A stretch of 64,000 nt of DNA from Alphaproteobacteria bacterium (lineage in GTDB: Bacteria > Pseudomonadota > Alphaproteobacteria > Micropepsales > Micropepsaceae), in contig JAGWMG010000003.1 in the NCBI GenBank assembly GCA_028871795.1, forward strand, positions 248,001 through 312,000. The letters run 5' to 3'. Within the stretch, counting starts at the first letter, position 1. Each line of letters begins with the position of its first letter. The position numbers and the translations under genes are program-made. Positions 1 to 8,428 of the stretch are shown here, piece by piece. Below the pieces are notes generated by a model. That model searched no databases and was not told the DNA's origin. It was given only the letters and a program-made list of their open reading frames with translations.

Positions 1-1
1 C

Positions 2-688
2 AATAGACTTCAGCCCGTGTTTTCTCCGAGTTGGCAGCCGCTCACCACGGTCGCAACAAATCCAATCGTCATTCAAGCGATTTTGACGAACGCCGCAATT
101 GCCGCTGGCGCGGCGATAATTGCGGCTACGGCTAGCTGGCTGATCTGCGTAGCACTTGTTACTCGGACATGGCTGGTCGGATTTGTTGCGCCGCCGTTAG
201 TGCTCTCGTTCGTCGTTCATCCGACGTTGCGCGCCCTTGCCTGGGGTGAAGTCGCTCAAAACCTACCAATGCCAAACAACATGACCCTGGCGATTTATGC
301 AACAATCGCGCTCGGGGCGACGATTTTGCCAATGGTCGCGGTCCTTCCAATCCTCTCAGCCCTCCGCTGTATCCACCAATATCGCGACGCAGCAAGAAAT
401 TTGGGAGGGCGGCCTCGCACATTTGAGAGGAAGATTCTGTTTCCATTTGTCGCATTATCGCTGCTCGTGGGAACGGCAATCGGCTTCTCGATGGCAATGT
501 TTGACCCCTTTGTCATCCGCGTCGTTTCACAAGGATTATTTCCAAGTGTCGGATCAGTGGTCGCGGACTTTCTTGCAATTAACGATTGGGGACGCGTGTC
601 CGCGCTGTGTACGTTTGTTTTTCTTCTCACCACGGGAGCCTTTGTGATTGCTGTGCTCGTGATTTCACTGCGCGAGGTTAGGCGATGA
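2..688 (+). CDS. ABC importer permease, 5' end cut by window edge
   Basis: Inner-membrane permease of a binding-protein-dependent ABC importer of the polyamine/iron(III)/thiamine type. The frame is open to the window edge, so the real start is probably upstream; the first visible start is a GTG at 17. Several hydrophobic segments are visible, and the stretch QYRDAARNLGGRP near residues 121-133 (from the GTG) fits the EAA-type cytoplasmic loop that docks on the ATPase. The stop overlaps the next permease start by four bases, which implies coupled translation. The substrate cannot be told because the binding protein lies outside the window. Confidence 0.8.
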   Translation, partial: NRLQPVFSPSWQPLTTVATNPIVIQAILTNAAIAAGAAIIAATASWLICVALVTRTWLVGFVAPPLVLSFVVHPTLRALAWGEVAQNLPMPNNMTLAIYATIALGATILPMVAVLPILSALRCIHQYRDAARNLGGRPRTFERKILFPFVALSLLVGTAIGFSMAMFDPFVIRVVSQGLFPSVGSVVADFLAINDWGRVSALCTFVFLLTTGAFVIAVLVISLREVRR

Positions 689-1437
689 GGAACCCGCCTG
701 TCGCCTGGGATGCCCCACGACTGCCGTTAGTCGGGACAGGTGGAATTGTTCTGTTGGTTCTGATTCCCATCGCAACAATTGTCATCTTGGGTTACTCGCA
801 ACTCTCAGCCGTAAGGCCTTACCTAGCGGTTATCGATGTCCCGATTAGTGTTGTAATGGGACTTGCTGTTGCGGTCGCCGTTACAGTCGCTTCACTCTTC
901 ATCGCTGCGGCAATTCGCTGGGCGCGCTCGCCCTTTCCGATGTGGGCTTATACGGTATTTCTTACCCCAGCAGCCATACCACCGTTGTTGCTAGCATTCG
1001 GATATGCAGGTGCAGCAAATATCGGTGGCGTACAACAGGGGCCGGTGCTTGTTGCGGTAGCTCAGTTTGTCGTGTTCCTACCACTAGGCGTGTTCGCTAC
1101 GTTGAGGCGGGTCACTGCGCTTTCCGATGACCTGATACCGGCTGCGGTCAACCTCGGCGTAACGCCGATTTCAGCTATACTCACTGTGGTCGCACCCCAA
1201 ATAATGCGGGAATTGGTCCTCATTGCGACGGCTATTTTCATTCTTGGCTTCTCTGATGCAGTCTTCACGCTTTTTCTTGCGGGCCCCACACCAACGTTTG
1301 GTCAGGTGATGAATGGTTTGAGCCTCGGCGCCGCAAATAACTTGGCGTTCGCAGTAGGGATTTTCTATGTGTGTATCGTTGTGTTTGCCATCATGGTAGG
1401 CACTTTTGTTGCCTTGCTTGGTAACGCACGGCGTTAA
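685..1437 (+). CDS. ABC importer permease, second subunit
   Basis: Second transmembrane subunit of the same importer, 250 residues. It starts in an ATGA overlap with the first permease. Hydrophobic segments run through most of the protein (roughly residues 14-37, 52-75, 88-110, 113-135, 165-195, 220-245). The segment LIPAAVNLGVTP near residue 150 fits the EAA loop. With its neighbours it gives a split-permease importer (two permeases and one ATPase). The family is clear from architecture; the substrate is not. Confidence 0.8.
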   Translation: MRNPPVAWDAPRLPLVGTGGIVLLVLIPIATIVILGYSQLSAVRPYLAVIDVPISVVMGLAVAVAVTVASLFIAAAIRWARSPFPMWAYTVFLTPAAIPPLLLAFGYAGAANIGGVQQGPVLVAVAQFVVFLPLGVFATLRRVTALSDDLIPAAVNLGVTPISAILTVVAPQIMRELVLIATAIFILGFSDAVFTLFLAGPTPTFGQVMNGLSLGAANNLAFAVGIFYVCIVVFAIMVGTFVALLGNARR

Positions 1438-1453
1438 GGGGGGCGTGCGGGCG

Positions 1454-2509
1454 ATGCTTCAGGTTTCGGACGTAACTTGCAGAATCGGTAATCGAGCGAT
1501 TATCGAACGAGTGACCTTTAAGGTCCCCTCGGGAGGCAAGCTTGCACTTTTCGGAAGCAGCGGTTCCGGCAAGACGACCGTTCTCAAGGTGCTTGCTCAA
1601 ACACTTCCACCAAGTGGCGGCACAGCTGTTCTCGATGGCGCATCACTTATTTCTGATCGGGGCCCTGCAAGAGGGATTATGGTTTGGCAGAATCATGTTC
1701 TTTTTGAACATTTGACTGTCGCGGAGAACGTAGCCTTTGGTTTGATTGCTCGGAACGAGCCGGAGGCCAACATCCGCAAGAAGGTTGATGAGATTCTAGA
1801 TAAAATCGGCCTGCCTGGCTTTGCTGGGCGAAAGCTCGCTGGCTTGAGCGGCGGCGAGCGTGCTCGTGTCGCGTTTGCCAGGGCTTTCATACTTCAACCA
1901 CCACTACTCTTGCTGGACGAAGTGTTTTCAAACATCGACGTAGCAACCAAAGCACTACTCTATGGCCTTATCGACGAATATGCGAAGTTACCGCGAAACC
2001 ATGTCGTATTTGTCAGTCATAATCACGATGAGGTGGTCGCACTTGCGGACCACATCGCAATTCTGGAGGGGGGGCAGATAAAGGAATCCGGTGCGCTAAA
2101 GGATGTGTTTAGATCACCAGCGACGATTTACGGCGCATTGATCGTACCTGACAAGCTTTCGCTTTCCTGCCGTGTCAAATCCCAGGCTGATGGCAGGCTC
2201 GTGGTTGATACCGGCTTTGGAGAATTGGCAGCTGAGCGACCAGCTACTGAAACGCGCATTCGTGATGGCGCGGATGGGTTCCTAGTTTTTGCAAAAAACG
2301 ACGCGAGCATTGCGCGAACAAAGGGCGAGGGAACGATATGGGGCACATTCCTTCGCGTATTACCACTCACGAAACAACGCGCCCAAGTCGTGCTGAGAGT
2401 GGGCGATGCGCCGCTGGCAATTGAAGTCCCGCAAGAACAAGCAGTTGGTCTCGACGCCGGGGGAACGATTTACCTGAGAGTAACAGGCACATTTTTCCCA
2501 CGTGGTTAA
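1454..2509 (+). CDS. ABC importer ATPase with C-terminal TOBE-like region
   Basis: ATP-hydrolysing subunit of the importer, 351 residues, cytoplasmic face. Walker A GSSGSGKT at 34-41, Q-loop Gln at 79, signature LSGGE at 131-135, Walker B LLLLDE at 151-156 and switch His at 189 are all present. About 130 residues after the ATPase domain look like the TOBE extension of PotA/FbpC/ThiQ-type ATPases. The frame is open further upstream, but ATG 1454 follows the purine-rich AAGGGGGG at 1436-1443 and gives the usual family N-terminus (MLQVSDV). Third gene of the operon. Confidence 0.85.
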   Translation: MLQVSDVTCRIGNRAIIERVTFKVPSGGKLALFGSSGSGKTTVLKVLAQTLPPSGGTAVLDGASLISDRGPARGIMVWQNHVLFEHLTVAENVAFGLIARNEPEANIRKKVDEILDKIGLPGFAGRKLAGLSGGERARVAFARAFILQPPLLLLDEVFSNIDVATKALLYGLIDEYAKLPRNHVVFVSHNHDEVVALADHIAILEGGQIKESGALKDVFRSPATIYGALIVPDKLSLSCRVKSQADGRLVVDTGFGELAAERPATETRIRDGADGFLVFAKNDASIARTKGEGTIWGTFLRVLPLTKQRAQVVLRVGDAPLAIEVPQEQAVGLDAGGTIYLRVTGTFFPRG

Positions 2510-2716
2510 CCGCGCGGCTTGCACTCCCACCTAACAAGTAAATTGTGAGACCCAAATTTGTTGTATGTCGTAAATGCGACCCTTACAGGCGCAACGCGGC
2601 ACAGCGCACGAACCACCCCCCCCGGGGGGTACGCCAGCGGCGTTTCCCAGAATTTTGACGAGGCAGCCGCCAAACGGCCACGGACGCACGCTCAGCGTGT
2701 CGGTCACTCTACGCAT

Positions 2717-2995
2717 CTAGCGTCCAGACGAACTGTTCCGAGGGTGCCTACCGCTGGGTAGCGGCTTCACAGGCCCCCGGGCCACGCGCGCCGCGTCGAA
2801 GAAATCAGAGATGTTCGCGCCAAGGGCTATCGAGAGACGTTCCAAGACAGCGACTGTGGGATTTTCGAGCCCTCGCTCCAACCTGCTGACATACGTTCGG
2901 TCAACCTTAGCATCGACCGCCAATTTTTCCTGGGGCAAGGATCGCGCCACCCTCAGCCGCCGCAGGTTCCTCGCCACAACGATTTGCGCCCTCAT
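2717..2995 (-). CDS. XRE-family helix-turn-helix regulator
   Basis: Small DNA-binding protein of about 92 residues, nearly all a Cro/CI-type helix-turn-helix domain: ARNLRRLRVARSLPQEKLA, then DRTYVSRLERGLENPTVAVLERLSIALG and DFF. ATG 2995 is preferred to the upstream TTG at 3007 because the domain starts directly after it. It stands alone, convergent with the ABC operon. The target is unknown; such proteins often sit next to mobile elements, and a satellite-like element begins about 0.8 kb to the right. Confidence 0.75.
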   Translation of the reverse strand: MRAQIVVARNLRRLRVARSLPQEKLAVDAKVDRTYVSRLERGLENPTVAVLERLSIALGANISDFFDAARVARGPVKPLPSGRHPRNSSSGR

Positions 2996-3137
2996 GCCGT
3001 AAGGCAAGCAAACCGTGGATACTTAAAACCACGGACAATAGACCTACAATTTATAAACCGATGGTGAGTCAGAATGCCGCTGCTGCCCTCGCGGGCGGGA
3101 CCGTGTGGCGTCCCCGGCAGGGCGTAGGAGAACCAAC

Positions 3138-3524
3138 ATGATGCTGGTACTCGAAATTGCGGGTGGGGTCGTGCTTGGCGGTATAGCCTTTCTTGTGTTT
3201 GCCAATTGGACGCGAGAGGTGATGGGCATTTTGGGCGTCCTTGTTTTTGTCGCAGGTGTTCTCCTAGCGCTAATGATCGATCCGAGTTCTCTGATCCTTT
3301 TCGTAATCGGCGGGATAGGGTGGTTTTTGTACAAACGGCATGCTGAGCGTCGGGCACAACTTGAGGAAGACGAAGCACGCAACAAAGCTGGAACCAGCGA
3401 GCGCCAGCGGCGAGCCTCTCGGTTAGCTGAATTGGAGGCCACACAGAAGGTCCGGACGTTGAATCTTGGGGAGTGGTCCCAATACCAACAGCTCAAGCGT
3501 GAGCATGACGAGACCGCGAGCTAA
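3138..3524 (+). CDS. Small membrane protein with charged C-terminal tail, unknown function
   Basis: A 128-residue protein starting at ATG 3138, preceded by AGGAG at 3126-3130; an upstream GTG at 3105 has no such site. Two or three hydrophobic segments fill residues 2-65 (VLEIAGGVVLGGIAFLVFA, VMGILGVLVFVAGVLLALMI, LILFVIGGIGWFLY). A strongly charged, probably helical cytoplasmic tail follows (KRHAERRAQLEEDEARNK). I recognise no family. It lies just outside the left end of the satellite-like element and may be chromosomal or element-borne. Confidence 0.55.
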   Translation: MMLVLEIAGGVVLGGIAFLVFANWTREVMGILGVLVFVAGVLLALMIDPSSLILFVIGGIGWFLYKRHAERRAQLEEDEARNKAGTSERQRRASRLAELEATQKVRTLNLGEWSQYQQLKREHDETAS

Positions 3525-3624
3525 TTGGAGCGCTGGATTTGGAGGCACCGCAGTCAAGGTGCAGTGCGCGCACGGCGCAAATGAAAGCAATGACAGCGGC
3601 TTAGGTATTGTGCGGCCACATATT

Positions 3625-3647
3625 GGACCACTTTGCGGACCAAATCG
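3625..3647. repeat. Left-end GGACCA cluster, possible integrase arm sites
   Basis: Two GGACCA motifs at 3625-3630 and 3637-3642, 12 bp apart (about one helical turn). The second extends to GGACCAAATCG, the exact reverse complement of CGATTTGGTCC at 9633-9643 at the other end of the element. Recombinase or excisionase binding is inferred from position only. Confidence 0.35.
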
Positions 3648-3795
3648 GGCGATTTCACCGCCAATTCGACGCCGACGGAGCGTGAGCGCAGGGCACCGCT
3701 TCGGCGTAATGACGGGATGCGATCCGCGCAAGGCGGAAGGGGAGGCAGGCGGCCAGACGGCTGACACTGCCGGTTCTGTACCACCTGCTCAGCAA

Positions 3796-4323
3796 TCAGC
3801 CGTCGCCTTCGTCGCCACGCGGCGGCGCGGGCGTATGTTCAATGACTCCACTATCAACAGGGGGCGCTTGTCCGGCGGCGGCTTCCATGGCGTCCAGCCT
3901 GGCCCAGAAATCTTCAATAGAGGCGTTGGCATTGAGGTTGGCAGATCGCGACACGACGGGTCCATATCCGCGATCAACCAGTTCTCGCGCGGCGCTGAAC
4001 CGCACCTGCTCGCTCCGCGCGCCTTGGGCCAGATCAATTAGCACCTGGACGCCGAGAGCCGCACCAGTATTGAGCTTGCGCGTGAGTTCGTCACGGAGGG
4101 CGGCGAGCACCTTGGGGTTTCTCAGAAGCTCGTATGCTCGGGAACGTGCCGCCGCCCGTCCCGCGCGACCAGGACGCGCGTAGCCCGCCGCTACGGCTGC
4201 GTCCACTGCGGCGCCCGGCCTGCCGCCGTGCTCCACGTACTCACGGACAAACACGGCCTGCCGCTCGCTCAGGTCGGCGAGTATCACGGTTTTGGACTCG
4301 GGCAGGAAGGGTATTCGGCTCAT
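3796..4323 (-). CDS. Phage-type terminase small subunit (TerS)
   Basis: A 175-residue protein resembling the DNA-recognition subunit of phage packaging terminases. The N-terminal third carries the typical helix-turn-helix layout: LSERQAVFVREYVEHGG, then AAVAAGYA, then RSRAYELLRNPKVLAALRDEL. The C-terminal part is variable and acidic. No large subunit, portal or capsid gene is nearby. In satellites a lone TerS redirects packaging of a helper phage to the satellite genome; that role is inferred here. It is the last gene of the element's minus-strand module, separated from the primase gene by the candidate origin. Confidence 0.7.
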   Translation of the reverse strand: MSRIPFLPESKTVILADLSERQAVFVREYVEHGGRPGAAVDAAVAAGYARPGRAGRAAARSRAYELLRNPKVLAALRDELTRKLNTGAALGVQVLIDLAQGARSEQVRFSAARELVDRGYGPVVSRSANLNANASIEDFWARLDAMEAAAGQAPPVDSGVIEHTPAPPRGDEGDG

Positions 4324-4418
4324 GGGTGCTCACCTAAGCGACGTTGCGGCCACGCGTGACGGCAAACGGCGGTCGCCCACTGGCAATAAGACATGGGATT
4401 TCGAGGAATTCTGACGGC

Positions 4419-4540
4419 GGCGGGGGATGGCGGGGGTGCAAACCGCCGCTTCTATATTTACGCACGCTAATATGTTTTCGTAATTATAGTAGCTTGCGAA
4501 ATTCCGCACGTGGGTAGTACGTCCCCCGCCATCCCCCGCC
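4419..4540. repeat. 18 bp perfect inverted repeat around an AT-rich core, candidate replication origin
   Basis: GGCGGGGGATGGCGGGGG at 4419-4436 is the perfect reverse complement of 4523-4540. Each arm is itself two copies of a GGCGGGGG unit, giving four iteron-like units facing each other. The 86 nt core is visibly AT-rich in an otherwise GC-rich region. The structure fills the only sizeable non-coding gap in the minus-strand module, directly after the primase-helicase gene. Origin function is inferred; a transcription or packaging signal is also possible. Confidence 0.5.
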
Positions 4541-4607
4541 AAGACAGCAGAGCACAGTGAAACCCAGCGACGTGGCGCCAGAGAAACTGAGCTGTTCCGA
4601 CCGCCAA

Positions 4608-6917
4608 TCATGCTTGCCATAGGCGCCATGTTGCCACCTTCCGCTTCTTGTCTTCCCCTTGAATAAGCCTGTAGCCGCCTGACAGGCGTTCCTCTTTGGC
4701 GACGAGGTATTTGCCGAACACGACCGCGTTAAACACGTCGCGCCCCTTTCCCCCTGAAAGCTCGCAAGCCAAGTCGTATAGCTCCCTGGTCTCCGGGATA
4801 GCCCCTACGCGCGGTATGCCAAGCTCGCTAATGTCCTTAGTGCGGATCGGGTTCTCACCGAACACCTTACTCCACAGGTAGACCAGCCGCGCGAAGGCCT
4901 CGCGGTCTGGATCGTTTCGCTCTACCAGTTCGCGTGTCTTGCAGGGATCGGACGCGCCCAGCCAGAGCAACGGGCGCTGGATGAGCGCCTGCCATTCCTC
5001 GAACCGGCCGAACGTCTTGGCCTCAACTTCAGGATACCCCGCTGCGGCGTAGGCCCGAATGATGGTCAGGATGGCCGCGACCAATTCTGCCCTCATGGTC
5101 CGGGCTTCCGCGCGCGCGTCCCAGTCGTAAAAGCGTTCCTCCGGCCGCTCACGTTTAGGCAGAATTTTGCACATGAGCGCGCGGGTGCTCATGTCGCCAT
5201 GGAAGGTGAGGTTGTTCCCCGTCGCCAAGAACGTCGCGTTCGTCGGGACCCTGACCATTTCCGAGTGACCTAGCACACGGTCTTGCCATTCCGGAGATGT
5301 CAGGATTGCGCAGAGCGCGTCGCCTTCAATGGGTAGTTCGCAATTGTCGATTTGAATCACGCCATCGCCGCGCATTAGGACCGACAACAGCCGCTTGCGA
5401 TCTTCCTCGGGGCTACGCCCTTGGGACATAACAGCCGGCTCGTGGCCCGTCGCGATGATGCTCACTAGATCAGCGGCGAGGGTTTTGCCGGCGCCCATCA
5501 CTGGCGCCGAAACTGCGAACAGCGGCGCCGTTCGCAAGGCCCTACGCACGAGGGCTGTCATGGTCGCCGCTATCCAAACGGACTCTGCTTCCGACGAGGC
5601 GAACTCAAAACCGCGCACGACGCGACGCAGCTTCTGATAGCCGGCCAGTGCGTCGCTCTTGCTGGGCGCGTCGGGCACTGGCGGAAACTCGCCATTTGGC
5701 AGGAACAAGATGCCAGACTGCGTATCATAGCCCGGTGTTTGCAGAACGGTGTCGTCCGGTCGGATAGTGGGGGCTTCAACAACGCCTTTTAGTTTATTGA
5801 GTTTCCATCCGCCCACTTTTCTGACGTAGTGCCTAGCTAGATCGAACGGACATTCAGTAGGAACGGGAGCCTTCTTTCGCTCGTTCCACTTGGTGAACTT
5901 GGCAACATGCATCGCGAGTTGCTGGCAGGCTACATCAGACACTTCCCGGATGACTGACGCGTCCGTGGCTCGCCGCACGTCATCGCCTTCGTTCGTATCA
6001 CCGGCCGCCGCGACGTGCACAATCATTCCTGAGCGCTGAAACACTGGAAGTCCGGAAGCAGCAAATACCTCGTCAAGCTGCTCCAGGTTCTCCACGAGGC
6101 GCTGGGGCGCGAGGTCAATCACGGTCTCGAACTCGGACGCCTCGGAGGTCTCTAGAAGAAATGCTTGGACCTCATCAGTGCCGTATTGCTTGATGGCGTC
6201 GTCAAGTCCCAGCTTCGATCCGTCTTTGGCATTGGGCAGGCGGGCCAGATGAACGATTGCGCCGCGCTTCTTAAGCTCTACGGCAAGGCGCGCCTCCGCT
6301 GCTTGCACGCCAGGCTTCTGCGAGATGTCGCTGTCATAGCAGACAATCACGTGACGGCCACGCCAGGTGATGGCCTCAAGCTCCGGCAAGAAGACGCCGT
6401 TGTTCCGAAAGCTGTCCACGCCGCCCAGCGCAATCGTGTAAATGCCGTGTGCGCAGGCGCACAGTCCCTTGACCTCACCTTCGACCACAACGAGGGTTTC
6501 GGCCGTGTCTGTCAGCACTGCCCGCCAGTTGAAAGGCGGATTCGGTGCGAAGTACGCGAAGACCGGGCTGCCCTTGGGCTGGGCGAAGCGTTGCGGCCTC
6601 TTGGTCTTGGTGAATCCCCTGGCGGCGTCCGCGCCCAAGTACCTCACGCGAAGGAACGGCCGTTGCTCACCGTTGGCTTCGTAGGTCATCGACGCGCCGG
6701 ACAGTGGATCGAAGTAGCGGATCATCAGCGCGGGGAGTTTCTTGAAGCCTCGGTTGACCAGCATCGCGTTCTGCACAGGTTCAATGCCGGCGCGCTCCGC
6801 GATGTTCAGCGTTAGTGCGCGATTCTCAAGGTATTGGCTGGCGAGGTCATGCAAGCTTGGCTCGCACGACGCGGTTGGGCGGACGATTTCTGTGCGGCGG
6901 CGAGACAGGGCAACCAT
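4608..6917 (-). CDS. Primase-helicase (DUF3854/Toprim-like plus P-loop ATPase)
   Basis: A 769-residue replication protein of the kind carried by satellites and integrated plasmids. The N-terminal half resembles DUF3854/Toprim: VVVEGEVKGL at 143-152 holds the catalytic-type Glu, and VCYDSD at 192-197 the paired acidic residues. The C-terminal half is an ATPase with Walker A VMGAGKT around 473-479 and a Walker B-like GVIQIDN around 519-525, probably a hexameric helicase. The start ATG at 6917 overlaps the stop of the small gene upstream (TGATG), so the two are coupled. Likely job: prime and unwind the element after induction. Confidence 0.75.
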   Translation of the reverse strand: MVALSRRRTEIVRPTASCEPSLHDLASQYLENRALTLNIAERAGIEPVQNAMLVNRGFKKLPALMIRYFDPLSGASMTYEANGEQRPFLRVRYLGADAARGFTKTKRPQRFAQPKGSPVFAYFAPNPPFNWRAVLTDTAETLVVVEGEVKGLCACAHGIYTIALGGVDSFRNNGVFLPELEAITWRGRHVIVCYDSDISQKPGVQAAEARLAVELKKRGAIVHLARLPNAKDGSKLGLDDAIKQYGTDEVQAFLLETSEASEFETVIDLAPQRLVENLEQLDEVFAASGLPVFQRSGMIVHVAAAGDTNEGDDVRRATDASVIREVSDVACQQLAMHVAKFTKWNERKKAPVPTECPFDLARHYVRKVGGWKLNKLKGVVEAPTIRPDDTVLQTPGYDTQSGILFLPNGEFPPVPDAPSKSDALAGYQKLRRVVRGFEFASSEAESVWIAATMTALVRRALRTAPLFAVSAPVMGAGKTLAADLVSIIATGHEPAVMSQGRSPEEDRKRLLSVLMRGDGVIQIDNCELPIEGDALCAILTSPEWQDRVLGHSEMVRVPTNATFLATGNNLTFHGDMSTRALMCKILPKRERPEERFYDWDARAEARTMRAELVAAILTIIRAYAAAGYPEVEAKTFGRFEEWQALIQRPLLWLGASDPCKTRELVERNDPDREAFARLVYLWSKVFGENPIRTKDISELGIPRVGAIPETRELYDLACELSGGKGRDVFNAVVFGKYLVAKEERLSGGYRLIQGEDKKRKVATWRLWQA

Positions 6918-7141
6918 CAGTTCATCCCCGTTTTATCGATGACGTTCGCGCCTCGGTCGCGCAACCACTTCTTGATTGCGCCTTTGGGCATGCCAATGAC
7001 AGCAATAGCTGGTTGCCCCGCGAGGCACAGACGCATTGCGATCAGCGGCTGATTCGTGATCGCCAAGGCAACGTCAGGATTGGCCATTACGGCAGGCCAA
7101 TTAATACCTGCGACGGGCGGGAAATAGGCAAAGGGGCGCAT
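6917..7141 (-). CDS. Small protein resembling a Toprim/DUF3854 fragment
   Basis: A 74-residue protein. Its run FAYFPPVAGINWPAVMANPDVALAIT... aligns by eye with the primase next door (FAYFAPNPPFNWRAVL..TLVVVEGE), continuing to CLAGQPAIAVIG against CAHGIYTIALGG. The Glu-Gly-Glu of the Toprim site is replaced by Thr-Asn-Gln. It therefore looks like a stand-alone, catalytically dead copy of the primase's first module rather than a random frame. ATG 7141 has AGGA about ten bases upstream. It is coupled to the primase by stop/start overlap, which suggests a partner or regulator; this is inference. Confidence 0.55.
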   Translation of the reverse strand: MRPFAYFPPVAGINWPAVMANPDVALAITNQPLIAMRLCLAGQPAIAVIGMPKGAIKKWLRDRGANVIDKTGMN

Positions 7142-7151
7142 AGTGGTCGTC

Positions 7152-7364
7152 CTACTCGTTGTCCTTGCGCGTACTGGGCGCGTAGTCTCTTGGTGAGTTG
7201 GTGGCGCTGTTGGCTATTTCGATTTCCTCCATCGCGAACAAGAAATCCGCGAGGTAACGGGGCATGAGACGCCGCAACTGGCGGCGGCGCGCACGCTTTA
7301 TCTTGTTGACCGCAGAGGCTATGCGCTGGAACGTGACAACGTCAGGTTCGTCGGTAGGCGGCAT
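7152..7364 (-). CDS. Small basic/acidic protein, unknown function
   Basis: A 70-residue protein starting at ATG 7364, preceded six bases upstream by GGAG; an ATG at 7376 in the same frame lacks a good site. The middle is strongly basic (NKIKRARRRQLRRLMPRYLADF), followed by an acidic stretch. I recognise no family. Ten bases separate its stop from the next gene, so it belongs to the element's minus-strand replication module. Confidence 0.5.
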   Translation of the reverse strand: MPPTDEPDVVTFQRIASAVNKIKRARRRQLRRLMPRYLADFLFAMEEIEIANSATNSPRDYAPSTRKDNE

Positions 7365-7464
7365 TGGAGACTCCATGCTGTTGAGGCGGCGTGTCTCCCG
7401 ACCGCGTTTTGATGATGGCCCCGCTCATGGTTTGTCGCCCCTGACAAATATGATCGCTGTTTGC

Positions 7465-7665
7465 CTAGTCGGTGCGCTTTAGCGGTGCGCCATTGCGCAA
7501 CGCCCAGATGACGGGGCGCGGATAAAGCTTCAGATTTCCAATACGCACCGGCGCCGGAACAGCGCCATCAGCAACGCCTCGCTGTAGCGTCGGACGGCTG
7601 ATGCCCAACGCGGCGGCGGCTTCTTTTTCATTGAGCGGAGGCCCATCAGGGCTTGATAAGTCCAT
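7465..7665 (-). CDS. AlpA/MerR-like excisionase-type regulator
   Basis: A 66-residue DNA-binding protein. LNEKEAAAALGISRPTLQRGVADGAVPAPVRIG is a winged-helix HTH of the AlpA/excisionase type: recognition helix, then a wing ending in RIGNLKLYPRPVIWAL. A longer frame upstream is not protein-like, so ATG 7665 is chosen. It is the first gene of the minus-strand module and divergent from the integrase operon. In PICIs the AlpA homologue activates the replication module; that role fits the position here. Confidence 0.65.
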   Translation of the reverse strand: MDLSSPDGPPLNEKEAAAALGISRPTLQRGVADGAVPAPVRIGNLKLYPRPVIWALRNGAPLKRTD

Positions 7666-7772
7666 GGTCCAAACTCCCACCAAAACGCCACGCGGGCGGT
7701 TAGTTCTTACGGCCCAGAGCGACCGCCACATATACATTAGAGAAAAACTGCGAAAAAAGCAAGTGCACCTAA

Positions 7773-7801
7773 TTGCGCCCATTTTAATTATGGTGTATAA
7801 G
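7773..7801 (+). promoter_or_regulatory. Candidate sigma70 promoter for the integrase operon
   Basis: TTGCGC at 7773-7778, a 17 nt spacer, and TATAAG at 7796-7801, about 30 nt before the start at 7831. It lies in the AT-rich divergent gap between the AlpA-like gene and the integrase operon, where early regulation of such elements is expected. Confidence 0.45.
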
Positions 7802-7830
7802 AGCCACCTGAATAAACGGGATCGCATCTA

Positions 7831-8424
7831 ATGACAAAAAGAGGCCGGCCGGCCAAAGCGGAGCAGGAAGCCCTGCTGCCCATTACAATCTTGATTCCGC
7901 CGCGCCTAAAACAAGCGCTCGAAAACGAATCCAGTGCTGCTGGCCGACCGCTATCTGAGACTGTCCGCCGACGCATAGTGCAGCATGAGGATAGAGCGTC
8001 AGCTACGTCGGATGAACACCTGTCTCCACCGAGAGCACTTGGTTGGCTTATCGAACTCCACGCGAACGACATATTGCCGTACAGCCAATCGGCTGAAGAA
8101 TGGCAAGCCGAGATGAAGGCGAGTGTGCCGGCCTTGTTGCAAGAGTTGTTTGGCGGTTCCGAACAAAAGGCAGAGCAGCACAATGACAGTTTCGCTGTCG
8201 CAGCTGCGCGGTCCATTGCGCAAAAGGTGCTGCGCGCTCACCTTTTAACGAGTCGAAGCGGTAATGACTCTTGGGCAACCGCTGCTGACCTATCCTTGGC
8301 CCAGGAAATACCTTCTCTCGGTAAGCTGCAACCTACCGAACTACTGAGAATTCAAGTGGCACTGGGGTTGTCGCCATCGAATGCTACGGCGGCAGCAAAG
8401 AATCGGCGTTTGCGTAAGGAGTAG
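7831..8424 (+). CDS. Ribbon-helix-helix-like DNA-binding protein, element-encoded
   Basis: A 197-residue protein. After a basic N-terminus (MTKRGRPAKAEQEA) it shows ITILIPPRLKQALENESSAAGRPLSETVRRRIV, the beta-strand/helix/helix layout of Arc/MetJ-type repressors. The remaining 140 residues have no motif I recognise. It is followed after four bases by the integrase start, so the two are co-transcribed. A repressor or accessory recombination role is plausible, since the divergent promoter lies just upstream. Confidence 0.6.
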   Translation: MTKRGRPAKAEQEALLPITILIPPRLKQALENESSAAGRPLSETVRRRIVQHEDRASATSDEHLSPPRALGWLIELHANDILPYSQSAEEWQAEMKASVPALLQELFGGSEQKAEQHNDSFAVAAARSIAQKVLRAHLLTSRSGNDSWATAADLSLAQEIPSLGKLQPTELLRIQVALGLSPSNATAAAKNRRLRKE

Positions 8425-8428
8425 GGTG

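Noticed and set aside
733-745. Match to the tRNA-Ser 5' end (GGACAGGTGG) as an att site
   Set aside because: It lies in frame inside an intact permease gene, and a ten-base match is within chance.
3551-3568. Similarity to the tRNA-Ser anticodon arm (GCACCGCA) as the satellite's left att site
   Set aside because: Only 8 bases match exactly and the rest is weak; no credible direct repeat could be set.
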